A DNA stretch of 64,000 nucleotides from Taenia hydatigena (taxonomy: Eukaryota > Platyhelminthes > Cestoda > Cyclophyllidea > Taeniidae): NCBI GenBank assembly GCA_036345935.2, contig JADWOT020001916.1, positions 1 to 64,000 on the forward strand. Reading direction: 5' to 3'. The position numbers and the translations under genes were made by a program. The first letter of the stretch is position 1. Every line of letters begins with the position of its first letter. The notes below the pieces were generated by a model. That model was not told where the DNA came from and searched no databases. It worked only from the letters and a program-made list of their open reading frames with translations. Shown piece after piece: positions 47,715 through 59,221 of this stretch.

Positions 47715-50578
47715 TTTTGTAAATTGAGGGCTAACCAGGTTGACAAATATTGCAAGTGGAGTTGGAGCAGATTTACTAGAGAAATAACAGAAGCCTTTAT
47801 AGAGTGCGGCATAAGGGTTACTACAATGTCAGCTAAAAGTGGCATTTGCGCTATCAACGGGGCAGTGATTTGAAGCAGTCCTTGCAGGAAGCATGTAAGT
47901 GTGCTGATTCCCCTTGACTTATTTGCATTTTTTATTGACGTCCAACAAGTGCTTTTGACCACGAAGGTCTGCGTTTAACATCGTGGCGCTGTATTACTAG
48001 TCCTTCACTCAATATCAGTCCTCCACAATTGCATCAAAGAGCCAGTATGAAAGATATTGTTGAACATCATGCAAATTGCAGCATCTATCCACCTCAACTC
48101 ACAAAAAATTGTGTGCAAAATGTTACTTTTAGGGAGGTATCAATTCAAGTGGAGTGCCTCTATCCCGGGTTAGTAAATTTACTCGATGTGTCCTCCAGTT
48201 AGTTATTTGGAAGAAGTGTGGTGAAGGGAATGAATGAAATGAATACAAGATAGCTTCGGCATGCCCTAGCTACTTAGTTGACAACAGGTCTATCTAACAG
48301 CATTTTTCCGCTTCAATTACCAATCTCGAGTCCTGCCAATTGTGAGACAAGCATCTACCTGCAGACTATTCTCATGTGACCATTCACGGAATGCCTTGTG
48401 ACGCCAATTTGTATTGGTACTGAAAGCGGCTTACAAGAATTCATCTGTCCTCACACATGTTGCAACCACTCGCCTCACCTAGTAAGACATCCACAAGAAA
48501 TGTAAATGATTGTGGAGAAAATTATTGGAAGTTAGTGATGATTGGAAAATTGGGTAAAGATTTGAACACGCGAATGTACCGTTGTGATGTTGCAGCGAAT
48601 TCAATTTTCGTCTCCCAACGCGACCGTAAGAGCTTACTGCTGATGCGAAGGGGAAAGTGGACTGCACAACTGCGCTCCTCACTGGCCGCCTTGCCTCCGA
48701 GTGTTTGCCATCGGCACTGCAAAGCAAGTTAATTAGACCTAATGGCAAGTTGTTAGCCACCAAGTAAGAAAATGCTGAGGATTAAAAGTGATGTTAACTG
48801 GATGGCTAGAGCCTAGTCCTGCTTATTGTTCATGTCGAAATTAAGCACTACAACCACTGCTATAGAATACAGCATTACCTTGCATGTATAGACCAGAAAA
48901 AAGGGTGAGGCAGGTAGCTCTGTTTCATTATAAATCAGTGAGGTCGTCTTGGAGCGATTGGAGCAATTAAATAGCGGAAATTCTTAATGAGGAAAAAGAT
49001 GCATTGGCCGCCACGCTGCACAATGGATGCCCTTATCACCAATATGCAGTGTATTTAGGCGGCACTCTTTTGAGTGCACGGCAATGCACATGTAAAGAGG
49101 TCTGTTAAAAGTTATCCAATTTGACCCCTAGTACGTATTCCATCCTCCTCAAAAAGAAGCGAATGTGTAGCCAAATCCCGCCGTACCCTAAGTAAGGCAA
49201 GCTGGATCAAGTAAGCACCGAGGTCTACCTCGTGCAAGAGGCCCTCTTGCGGTTGTTCATCCTTTGTTTATGCTTTCCGAGACCGTACGAGGCATGCTTC
49301 CAGCCTTAACTCTCTATTGGTGGGTGGGATCGTTGATGTAATCGTGCGATGATCAGAGGGATGCGTTTGCACGCTTGTGCATTTACTCCGGCCTTGCAGA
49401 AGAATAAGTCTCAGCAAAGACGTGATTCAGAGTGCAAGTGCTATAGTGTAGAAATTTTTAACCATTTGTGAGCCATCAGTGATCAGGCGGATGTTAATGG
49501 AACCAGGCTAAGGTAATGAGGTTTTGAAATCAGGGTACTGTTTAAGCCATTTCGTGCATGAAAAAGGGGGATCTTGACGGTGACATGGAACATGGACCCA
49601 ACTCTGCTGGACATTACCGCCGACCGCTTTGATGGGTTAAGCGTCGTCATCGCTTATGCGTGTGATACATTGACCCGTGTGGTCTCACCTCCAAATCGAT
49701 TCCTTTTAGCGACTTCCACCTCAACTCATAGCTTCCACGCGAACAAATCTATAAGACATCAGTTTATTTATTCTTTAAAAATTAAGTTGCGCAAAATATC
49801 CGCCATTAAAACATGCCATGAGGACCGCTGAACAGTTTGAATAGTAAAGCACCAACATTATAGCAACTCTATGAAAGCCATTGCCAGTCCACAGACGCTT
49901 CATGGAGGAAGCCAGTAACTCCCTTTGTCAGTTGTACGAATTTCTGATATCCTTGTCTTCATCGACTTGCTTTTGGTCTCTTTTAGTAACAAGCTGATTT
50001 TTGAACATCTCCGCCAGAGCCCAACATTGCTGTTTGTGTCTTGATAACGTATTACTACTTTTTCTCGAGAAGGATTGCTCCAATTGTGAAAGGATGTGAA
50101 GGATTAAGAATGAAAAACTAACACAGTGTCTAGATCCTATTTAATCGCAAAGCCTGAAAGAGGGTTATTTTTGCGGGAGGAGGTCTTGCGCTGCCGTGCA
50201 TCAGGTTTTCATAATTTCTTCAAATATTACCGACTAGATGTACTGCAGCAACAAATGCTTGGTCTACATCTACATCAGCAATTGAAAAAAAGGAAGCGTA
50301 GACTATCGAAGCAGTGGCTGAATGATTTTTGAGTCTGACCATCACACACTGCAATGCAAAACTGCTTCTCATCACAAGTCGGTCACTCAGTTAGCAAGCA
50401 ATCGGAAATGCATCGCGCAACTTTATGGTCCATGCAATAGAAGAAAAGATAAGTCTGATAGAGTTGAAAGCATATTTTTTAGTTTCCCCACATGGGTGAC
50501 ACTTATTTTGGCTAGCCTTCATAATTCACCTAATTGATGTAAGTGTTAGCGGTTGTTTCATCACAGTTATTTGTTGCT
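47715..50578 (+). repeat. Large inverted repeat, left arm (near-identical)
   Basis: Every stretch compared is identical to the reverse complement of 59,222-62,085. Paired positions always sum to 109,800, which means no net indels across 2.86 kb. Matching breaks sharply at 50,579 (mismatch) and becomes gapped above 62,085. Open frames inside (such as 47,651-47,962, 48,457-48,763, 49,574-49,831 and 50,126-50,537) appear in both arms simply because the DNA is duplicated. None has a recognisable domain. This is either a recent inverted duplication, a gene-conversion tract, or an assembly artefact. Confidence 0.93.
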
Positions 50579-52869
50579 AGAGGAGGGTCAATAGAGAAAT
50601 TTACGAACATGCAGAAGAAAGAAGAAATGAAATAAGAAATTCAGCGCCCCAGCACTGTGCAGAGGTATCCCATGTTGACCTTTCCCATCCTTCCCTCTAC
50701 TTACTCTCCGTAAACCTCTCGCCTTTGTCTCGCACCCAGTTATTCTTTGGTCGCTTTTGGCTGAAAAATCATGTTGCTCTGCCTAGGTTGGTGAGGTTCG
50801 CTCACCGCCATTGCACTCTCTGGTGCAAGACAGCAACTGATCTTTGCATGAAATTAGAGTAACCGGCAGAAACTCACCCTAGCTTAAGCCATAGTAATCG
50901 CAAGGGGTGAGTTTCCAATGCATAATAGGCGTTTTCTGAAGAAAACTGAGGACGAGCAGTCGCAAGGAGGCAGCGCATTTAAGTCAAAGCACATTAGTAT
51001 CGGCGGTTCTTCTCATTCTCTTCCTCCTCCTTTGTATGCAATACGATGCACGCAACTTAATCAAGTCACGAAAGCACAAAAGTGAGTGAAGCCTATTCCC
51101 TCAAAACCACCTACAGGTGATACTGTCTAAGTTTGCGCCAGACGGCACTAGGCGACACCACACGACACGTGTTGCAATTGGACAAATAAGGTAAGAAGCT
51201 GAATAGTAGGAATTATTCACTCCTCTTTTCCGTATGTGTTTTTATGCAAGGAGCACAAACGGTATGACATTAGGCAAGACGCAATACGTGTGAATGTATA
51301 GAGCGCAGTATGCGAAAAAGGAGACACTCACCGAAGATGCGTTGGAGTGGCAACAAAAAAAAGAGGCGTAGACAGGAAAGCTCCTCTCCATTAATTTCCA
51401 AGACGTCATCAGGTCTACTTCTAGTCAGCGTGCCTTGATTCCTAATGTCTGAGCGGTGGAAAGAGAACACTATAACTCAGCTTGAAATGAGTTGTGTCGA
51501 GTTGCTTAAGTGGGTCAATTTAAATGGCCTTACTCGAGATCGTCATAATTTAGCCTTGATCGCTAATCCTACCTATTCTGACTCAGTCCAAATTAGTCAA
51601 GCTTAGACGTGCGTACTGCACTACAGTTCTTCCGCAGTGGGACATGAATATTTAGTAAGTTGTTGTACACCAGCAGGTCTTTTGATGCTGCTGCTGCTGC
51701 CTATTTCGGGATTTGAGACGTATGAAGTAAGTGCAGCACAGTAAGCGCAGTGCAGGATAGAATTTTGCCTTAAGAAATCGGCTATTCACCCCTATAGATC
51801 GCTACTGGGTTAACAAAGAGGCTTTCCTGATGCGAACAGCAATGGCGATCCATTCGCCATCGGCAGGAGCAAAATAATAAGGATTTTAAGCTGAAAGAGA
51901 CAAAAGAATGGCTGAGATTAGGGAAAAGAGGTAAGAAGTCGTGCGTATGGAACTGTGACGCAGCGTTCTTCATTTCTTCCCTACTTTCCCTCATTCTTTT
52001 CTACACCAATATATTTGCCTACTCATCTAGCTATGTGAGTAAACGACAAAGAAACTGGCTTGAGAAAAAGTATCTGTTTAGTCATAGTCCTATTTTCTTT
52101 TATCTATACCGGACATTAGATGCGACAATATTGAAACGACTCACACAAATGAAGTGAAGAATGGGAGCAGCATACGGATGGATCTTGAATAAAAGGAAAG
52201 AGAAAGCAGGAGCAGGTATGGAAAGAGCAAATTACCCGCATAATGCTATTAATGGGAAAGGAAGACAAGTGCTTGGGAAGCATGAATTATCTTCCTGCTC
52301 TCTCAAACAATCTATTCTTAAGACTGCACTGCCTGATTTACTCTAATCGACTTGACCTTCTTCGTTCCATATTCTCACACAGCCGCATCGTCACCGCTCA
52401 AATCCAAACCATTTTATTCTTGTCCTGAGTGCACAAGTCCCTTCCTACTTTCAAATTTTCCTTTGCTTCCGTATTTTCTCAACTCCCTTTGCCAATGTAA
52501 ACAATTTGCATCCTGGCTACACCTAAATTTCCAGATTTTATAACAAAAAATGCTGCATGATTTTACAAAGGAAGTAAGCTGCCAAATCGACCAAAAGATG
52601 TTGAAGAGAGCGCATTTCTAGAGTCGTAGTGTCTCAGCTTTCCTTGACGCAGTAGACACCCTACACATCAGCCGCACCTACATTGTCCGGGTTTAAAACG
52701 AGAACTGTTGTAAATTCCTTTGCCGAACCGAGATCCCTACACATCAGACGCGCCAAAATTAAATGATTTGTGAACAAGAACTGCCGCAAGCAACTAACGA
52801 AGGAAGCAGAATGCTGAGTTTCAGCTCCAACCCCATTGAAAGCGTTTGCAGAATAAAATGGGCATATGA
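50579..52869. other. Non-coding spacer, left part of inverted-repeat interior
   Basis: No gene recognised. After the arm ends, an A/G-rich stretch of about 60 bp precedes cagcgccccagcac. That block faintly resembles the continuation seen at 4,190 (agcgctccagcat), so an insertion at the arm end is possible. A short direct repeat (ctacacatcagccgc and ctacacatcagacgc) sits near 52,661 and 52,736. Confidence 0.45.
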
Positions 52870-54165
52870 CTTTCAATTTAGATCATTTCTGGTCGCAGAG
52901 GTACCCGATTGTTTGAGTGTACATTATCAATCATCTGTGTCAAACTAAGCGCCTAATCATCGGCCAAACCTTTCTTTTTACAAGTTAGTAGGAGAATTAT
53001 TGCAAGTAACTACTAAATGGCATAAGCTGCCAGATTATAATTTTAGTCGAAACTGGAACTAAATAAACAGAATATAACGCAGCTCTATGTGCTTGCTTTA
53101 TTTTGGCTATCTTCGCCAAACTAGTTCACTTAACTGTCGGCCGGGTCTAGATTTTTACTACATGACTCGAGGATTATCGCAGCTACCAGAGATAATTGAA
53201 ACCGCTGAGTACAAAACTCAATAATTGTAGGTGAAAAACCAAGTTAATGGATCTCAGCTATGCACTCAAGCTATCCTAGTTTTCGTATTGAAATCATTCG
53301 CATTACATTGCGTTCATTCCTAAGCATTAAATGTTCTAAAAGTGAACTGCGCTTAACTGAGTCGCAATTAATCTAACATTTGAAACCCAATCTTAATTAA
53401 TTACAGATTAGAATGAGCACTCAGGCTGTTTGTAAATACGCACTCTCAGCACAGCTTCATGGCACGGAATTTTGTGGTTTCAGAGGAGACCTACTTTTAT
53501 GGCATCGTAGCCAGTTGACGGTCGGTGCCTAATTGGAACCGCTTATAGACCCAAGTGAGAAATGCTTAGAACGTACAGCACTTAAGCCAATTCGCTAATG
53601 TGTAGGTTGTATAATCTGATTGTGATCTAAGCTACCACCCAAAAGCTAATGGCATCCTAACCTCTCCGATGGTGGTGGAACACGCTTATCAGCCCGTTCG
53701 AAAATAAATCCTTTTCTCGTCTTATCATCAAGACTTCTAATTATAACCACATCGCTGTTAAATAACTTAAATTGACTAGGAGTTATACGTAGTTTACAGA
53801 TGTAAGTATGATATCTAGTCGTACTGAGCAATTTTAGGGCGCATTAACTATTAGAATCTTAAGAATAAACAGCAAGGTTTAATTGTCTAGTAAATGGATA
53901 TTACTAGTTTATGCACGAGAGAGATGGTAAGAAACCATATAATGCAATTTATTCTTACCTGAGTTACATGTAAAGTGACGCCAAAGGCAGATTTTTAACC
54001 CTGGATCGCTCGATAAAGGACTCATGATTAGCAAATTATGCTCCAGCCAGACGCGACATGTTCCACTAAAATTCATGCCCTGCAAGCTCATTTATGCTAG
54101 GCGATTCCCAGTGAATAGGACAAGTATCTGAAAAAAACACGGCCCTCTTCTGCCAAAATTATGGC
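52870..54165 (+). repeat. Old direct duplication, right copy
   Basis: Counterpart of 38,700-39,975, see there. Located inside the large inverted repeat's spacer. Confidence 0.75.
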
Positions 54166-55702
54166 ATTCTAGTGTGGCAAAGAACTCAATTTACCATCGA
54201 GACGGAAAGCAGTTACCGCTGATGACCTCCAAAATGATGAGCGATTTAATTGACTTAAAGACTTGTTTCACTTAACAAAACATACAATCCGTAGTTAAAA
54301 TGCGTCTTAGAAATTATATACCTCAAGCGCACTTATTTTCGGTCTTAAACGATACGTGATATACTACATCTAATATGCAGAAACAAATGAAAGAGTTTCA
54401 TAGACATCATCAGAATAAAATCTACCACCAATCATACGCGTGTTTCTAAATCCAGCAAAATTTATTCACCGAAATTGCAGCACCAACGAAAATGTGACAA
54501 ACTCTTGCGTTCAGTTGCTTTGGCATACGGAAGTGGGTACGAGTGAAGTTGTGGGCGGCCCATTGGCTCAAAATACTCGCGAGTATGTGGAAAACAGTCC
54601 CAATTGACGCCACCACGTTCACCCTTTAATAATATGCCGTCTCAGTCTGTCCTAGTAATTACAATCTATTATTCAAATCAACCTAGACTTATCACAACCT
54701 AGCTTAAGCCACTCGCCCCCCAAACGCAAGTGGTAAGCCAAACAATCACCTTTATTTAATAATTCAGTCGTAGCAAAATTTAGCTGCTGCAAAATGAACT
54801 CCGGACAAATATAAATACCCACTAAGGATAATTTACTTGCTTGTAATATATAAAGAACCTTCAATGAATGCATAAAGACTGGTAAAGAGATACCTATGTA
54901 CGTAGAGAACAAAAGGCGCTGTCTCTATCAAAGGTCTCCCAGTCTCACCTCATTTCAGTATGAAATGATAGCCATCAAGAAGAAGCCAAAATCATTTTTA
55001 GTGGGTTTACTATTAAGTCAGGGACCCTGTACAGTTAAAACCTCTCATAAGTGTCTGCTATGACCACGGTAGATTCGAAGCATGAACGAAATCGAATGGA
55101 TGGGTTCGTGGAGTTGATTCGCAGCCTTAAGGGATTGAGATCTCAATGCACTTTCAGCATTTTACACTCTGATCAAATAATGTTACGAGAGGCTAATTTT
55201 GCTTACTGCGCTTCCTTGAAGCTGTGAGTGCGTGTCTAATCTGCAGAAAAATTATTGAGTTAGCGGCAGCAGATGGGTGAGTGGTTGGAAGTTTTAGTTG
55301 GTCATCAAGGTGCTGATACAAACAACAATAATTTTTGGGGCTGTTAAGAATTAATCGCCGCCTTCAGTGGCATTACTTTTGCCTTCTGCTTTTACTTAAA
55401 TGCGATTAACTCAGCCACCTGAATCTCAGTGTCAGATTGTAGCACAGTTGTCTGTCCTCCATTGCTGCTCGCCAGGCCTTATCTATCCCCACCATTCCAC
55501 TGTCAGGCTAACTAAGCTTGCGGTCCATGTTGGTCTACCATGCAATACCTTCCGCAAAATGAAATCAGCGCCAAAAGATATGCATGTCAAAGGCCTTTCG
55601 TGTACTCCTGAATCCGTTTTCCTGCAAGGCGCAGAGAGTAACTATTCTAACGAGTAAGCATAGTATCTGCTACACAAGACTTGGTCTTCAAGTAGGGGGT
55701 CG
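54166..55702. other. Non-coding interval, nothing recognised
   Basis: Contains the symmetry centre (54,900) of the large inverted repeat, but the sequence around it is not itself palindromic. Short frames only. Confidence 0.45.
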
Positions 55703-56685
55703 CGCAAAAGTTGCGTGTCTCAACGTCGTGGACAGGGGATCCATAACCGGGTATCAATATTGTCAGCCTGCATCACTCGTAGGGATCGCATTATTAACCG
55801 GTCAGTGTCTATCCACAGGGTTGCAGGACTCATTCAGGGATCACTGCGTCGAACTGTGTCCATCACAATAGGCATGAGACACATCATCGAGTGCTTGACT
55901 CGCAGTGTTTTTACAATTGGCCTTTGCGCTATTGCTTCTTCTCACTCTGCCATCGTCTCTGTTTTTTGTTGGTGGGCATAAGGTTACTCCTTTCTTTTAG
56001 CATGGGAATCTCTCTTATCCTCGATAGAATGATTAACGATTCAATTGTGCCGTTTTCTGTGCTTTCCATACATTTTCTATTTGCTTACGCTAAGCGCTTT
56101 GCGAGGTTTTGGTTGAGTGGTCTTTTTTAGGCAATTTTGAGGATAACGATTGAAAGTCAACAATTCGTTATTCTCGTTGTTCGGTTGGCACCATCTTTTT
56201 GCTAATACTCTCCATTTTTGCAATTCTCTCGTAAAACCTAAAGTAGTTAAAAGGCGATCACTTGAGAAGCTGAAGTCCCTTTCGCCTTTTGTTCGCCTGC
56301 AAAGAGTAGACAACAATCCATTTACAGACCCTTGGTAGAACACTAGGGTTTTCGTGTCTCAGATTCAACTATTGTGTGTAACGTTAAGTAAGTTGACTTC
56401 ATTTATGAAATTGTAAGTTTTACAATGGTTATGCTAAACCGCCCTCTTGCATTATTTCATTTGATCGCTGCGAACTTTTTTCGTTCGTGTGAAAGTTTAC
56501 CTTTCTGAAGATATAAAAGGAACAACCAGGGATTTTATTTCTGTCAATAGGTTCGGCAAGCACTTTAACATAGCTCGCTTTTCCCCGTCTCCAAGCTTGT
56601 AATTAACTCATTAGTAGGTTCAAGTTTTCTTCTTTATCTCTTTTTGGTTTTTAACCTCCGAACTTGAGCAGTTTTTGTCAATCCA
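55703..56685 (+). repeat. 1-kb tandem duplication, unit 1
   Basis: Aligns end to end with 56,686-57,684. Much of the unit is roughly 85 percent identical, but about 135 bases from 55,788 (cattattaaccggtcagtgtc onward) differ at only a few positions. Both units contain a nearly identical short translation there (GLIQGSLRRTV), but the surrounding frames differ in length and are not clearly coding. The end of the unit carries tataaaaggaacaacca, a possible TATA-like motif. Confidence 0.88.
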
Positions 56686-57684
56686 GCGAAAAAGCTGCGT
56701 ACCTCAACGCCATGGTTGTATCTATCGATCCAGACCCATCCACATAGGCACGGGATCCACAACTGGGCATCAATATTGTTAGTCTTCATCTCTCTTAGGG
56801 GTCGCATTATTAACCGGTCAGTGTCTATCCACAGGGTCGCAGGACTCATTCAGGGATCACTGCGTCGAACTGTGCCCATCACAGTAGGCATGAGACACAT
56901 CGTCGAGTGCTTGACGCGTAGTGTTTTACAATTGATCTCTGCGTTACTGCTTCTTCCTACTGTGCCATCGTTCTTGTTTTTTTTGTTGGTGAGCATGAAG
57001 TTACTCCTTTCTTTCAGCATGCGAGGCTCTCTTATTATCGTTAGAATGATAACGATTCAATTGTGCTGTTTTTTTTGCACTTTTCATACATTTTCTATTC
57101 GCCCATGCTTAGCGCATAGCGAGATTTTGATTAAGTAGTGCCATTTCTGGGTAATTTTGAGGTTTTTGATTAAAAGCCAACGATTCGTTATTCCCATTAT
57201 TCGGTTGGCACTATCTTTTCGCAATTTCCTCGTAAAGGTCAATGCTTTTAAAAAGTAGTAAAAAGGCGATCGTTTAGCAAGATGGAGTGTCGCTTGTCTC
57301 TTGTTAGCTTGCGAGGGGTAGACATTAATAAATTTACAGACTCGTGGCAGAATGTTAGGGCTTTCGTTTCTCAGATTCAACTATTGTGTGTAATGTTAAG
57401 TAAGGTGACTTCATTTATGAAATTGCAAGTTTTGCAATGGTTATACTGGGCCGCCCTCTTGCGCTGTTTCATTTGACCACTGCGTTTTTTTTCCTTTCGT
57501 GTGAAATTTTACCTTTCTGAGCACATAAAAGGAACAACCAGGCATTTTATTTCTGTCACTTTTAACTTAGCTTCATTTTTTCCGTCCCCAAGCTTGTACT
57601 TAACTCATCAGCAGGTTTAAATTTTCTTTTTTAGCTCTTTTTAACTTCTGACCCCCGGAATTGAGCAGTTTTTGTCAATCCAGC
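56686..57684 (+). repeat. 1-kb tandem duplication, unit 2
   Basis: Second unit. Its island starts at about 56,804 with a local period of 1,016 bp. Homology ends at tgtcaatccagc near 57,684. The frame at 56,716-57,138 is longer than its counterpart because of indels, arguing against a conserved protein. Confidence 0.88.
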
Positions 57685-59171
57685 CTGACGTTCTGTTGCG
57701 GATTCTTTTTTCTGTGCCGCATTTATCTTGTGCTTCTAATTGCTTGCCACTCCTATAGAGGGAGGGGCTGCTTTTGAGTAGGTCTTATGCGCTTTATTTG
57801 TAGTGGTTGTTCTTTGCCCTATTCCCTGGGCGACTCTTCGATGTGTACTGTTTTTTTTTCTCATAGTGATCCCTGCGATTTTGCTCCCACTTGCAACTTC
57901 TTTTTACGAGAGAATGGTCTCCTAGGTCGTATACAGGTTTAGCATGTGTAGTCTTTTTCTCGACCTATGAATCCGTCCCACGGTCGCCAGCGTTTGTCTT
58001 CATATAGAGCAGTAAGACGAGTGTTTGTGGTCAACATTTGATCTTGGCTAAACTCAAGTCGACGACGACCAGGCCGTAACACAAGTGTAGTGCGACGTAT
58101 ACAAGAGATAGCTCCGTGCCTATCACATCAATTCCGGTTTTTTAAACAACCAGCCTTTGATGTGCCTCTTGTCGGGCACAGTGGAAGAGAGATTGCTTTA
58201 ATAGTAGCCACTGAGTAGTTATTAGGTGGATTTAGTGGTTGGGTGGAGGTAAAGGGGTGTTTTGGTGTGGTTGAGCTGAACGAGCTCAGTGCGTACTACT
58301 CAGAGGATGATCCTGACTTGCGTGACAGGTTAGTAATAAAGGTAATTCCTCTTTCCCTCCATCTTCCACCCTACATTACACTCGAAATTAGAGGACAATT
58401 TTGGGCTTACTTTGCCGGAACCACTAGCCTGAATGCATTCGTCTCCTGAACAATTTTACATCAAGCTGCACTAAGTGTCAAGCCGACACAGGAAATTAGC
58501 AAGTTTAAATAAAAAAATAAAGGGTCTCGGTAATCACCACTGTGTGGTGGACTGGAAACCAACATTGGCGTTGCCGCTACTGGCCAATCGACGTCTACAC
58601 CACTCAGGTGTCTAATTGCTAACTAGGTTGATGTCTCCTGCTGTTAAAGTTATTCACGATCGCAGACGCCTCCTTTCACGCGAAATTTGGTTCATCACCG
58701 CACTCTGTTATGCATAGGCACTGATGCTGGTCTGTGTCATTCTTGATAAATGATGTCTGTTTCGTGTGTAACGGGAGCCAGCAATCACTACTTCACGTGC
58801 AATTGTACAAAACCTGCGCCTCTGTTTAGACCTTATTTCCCTCGTATTGATGGAGGCTTTCCCCAATTCATGCTTGCTGCTTCCGTTCTGCGGATGGGAA
58901 GTCCGCTATCCAAAGAGGGATTCGCGTGCTCTTCGTCCATGTGGGAACACTACTACCATCGTAAAGTCATCGAAGATCATGCATCGAGAAGGAAAGGGGA
59001 GACCGGAATAGTTAATTGCGTCTCCTGGCAGCACTTTTGTGTGAAACAGCACAAAACTCTGATGCCTACATCTCCTCCTAAAGCTGTGTTGTATGTTCCT
59101 GCAAATTCTTCATCATTAGTAAATTTTGAAATGTTACTCATTCATCTGTGCATTTTTTGCAAACAGAGGAA
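57685..59171. other. Non-coding interval, nothing recognised
   Basis: The plus-strand frame at 58,750-59,205 (151 codons) has no family features, and its last part runs into the repeat family at 59,172, so it is not called. No RNA gene was seen. Confidence 0.4.
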
Positions 59172-59221
59172 CGCGAGAATCGGCAGCACAAGAATCGGAT
59201 GCTGAAGTGCTAAGAACTCTC
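59172..59221 (-). repeat. Extension of the repeat family beyond the right arm's inner end
   Basis: These 50 bases match the reverse complement of about 4,175-4,225 (gcagcacaagaatc, gatgctg, gctaag, actctcagcaac) but have no counterpart next to the left arm at 50,579. The right arm thus preserves more of the ancestral repeat than the left. Confidence 0.75.

Noticed and set aside
48457..50537. Paired open frames identical between 47.7-50.6 kb and 59.2-62.1 kb as a gene family
   Set aside because: They are identical only because the arms are identical DNA; frames overlap on both strands and none has a domain or splice context.
58750..59205. 151-codon plus-strand frame
   Set aside because: No family signature; its end overlaps the repeat family beginning at 59,172.
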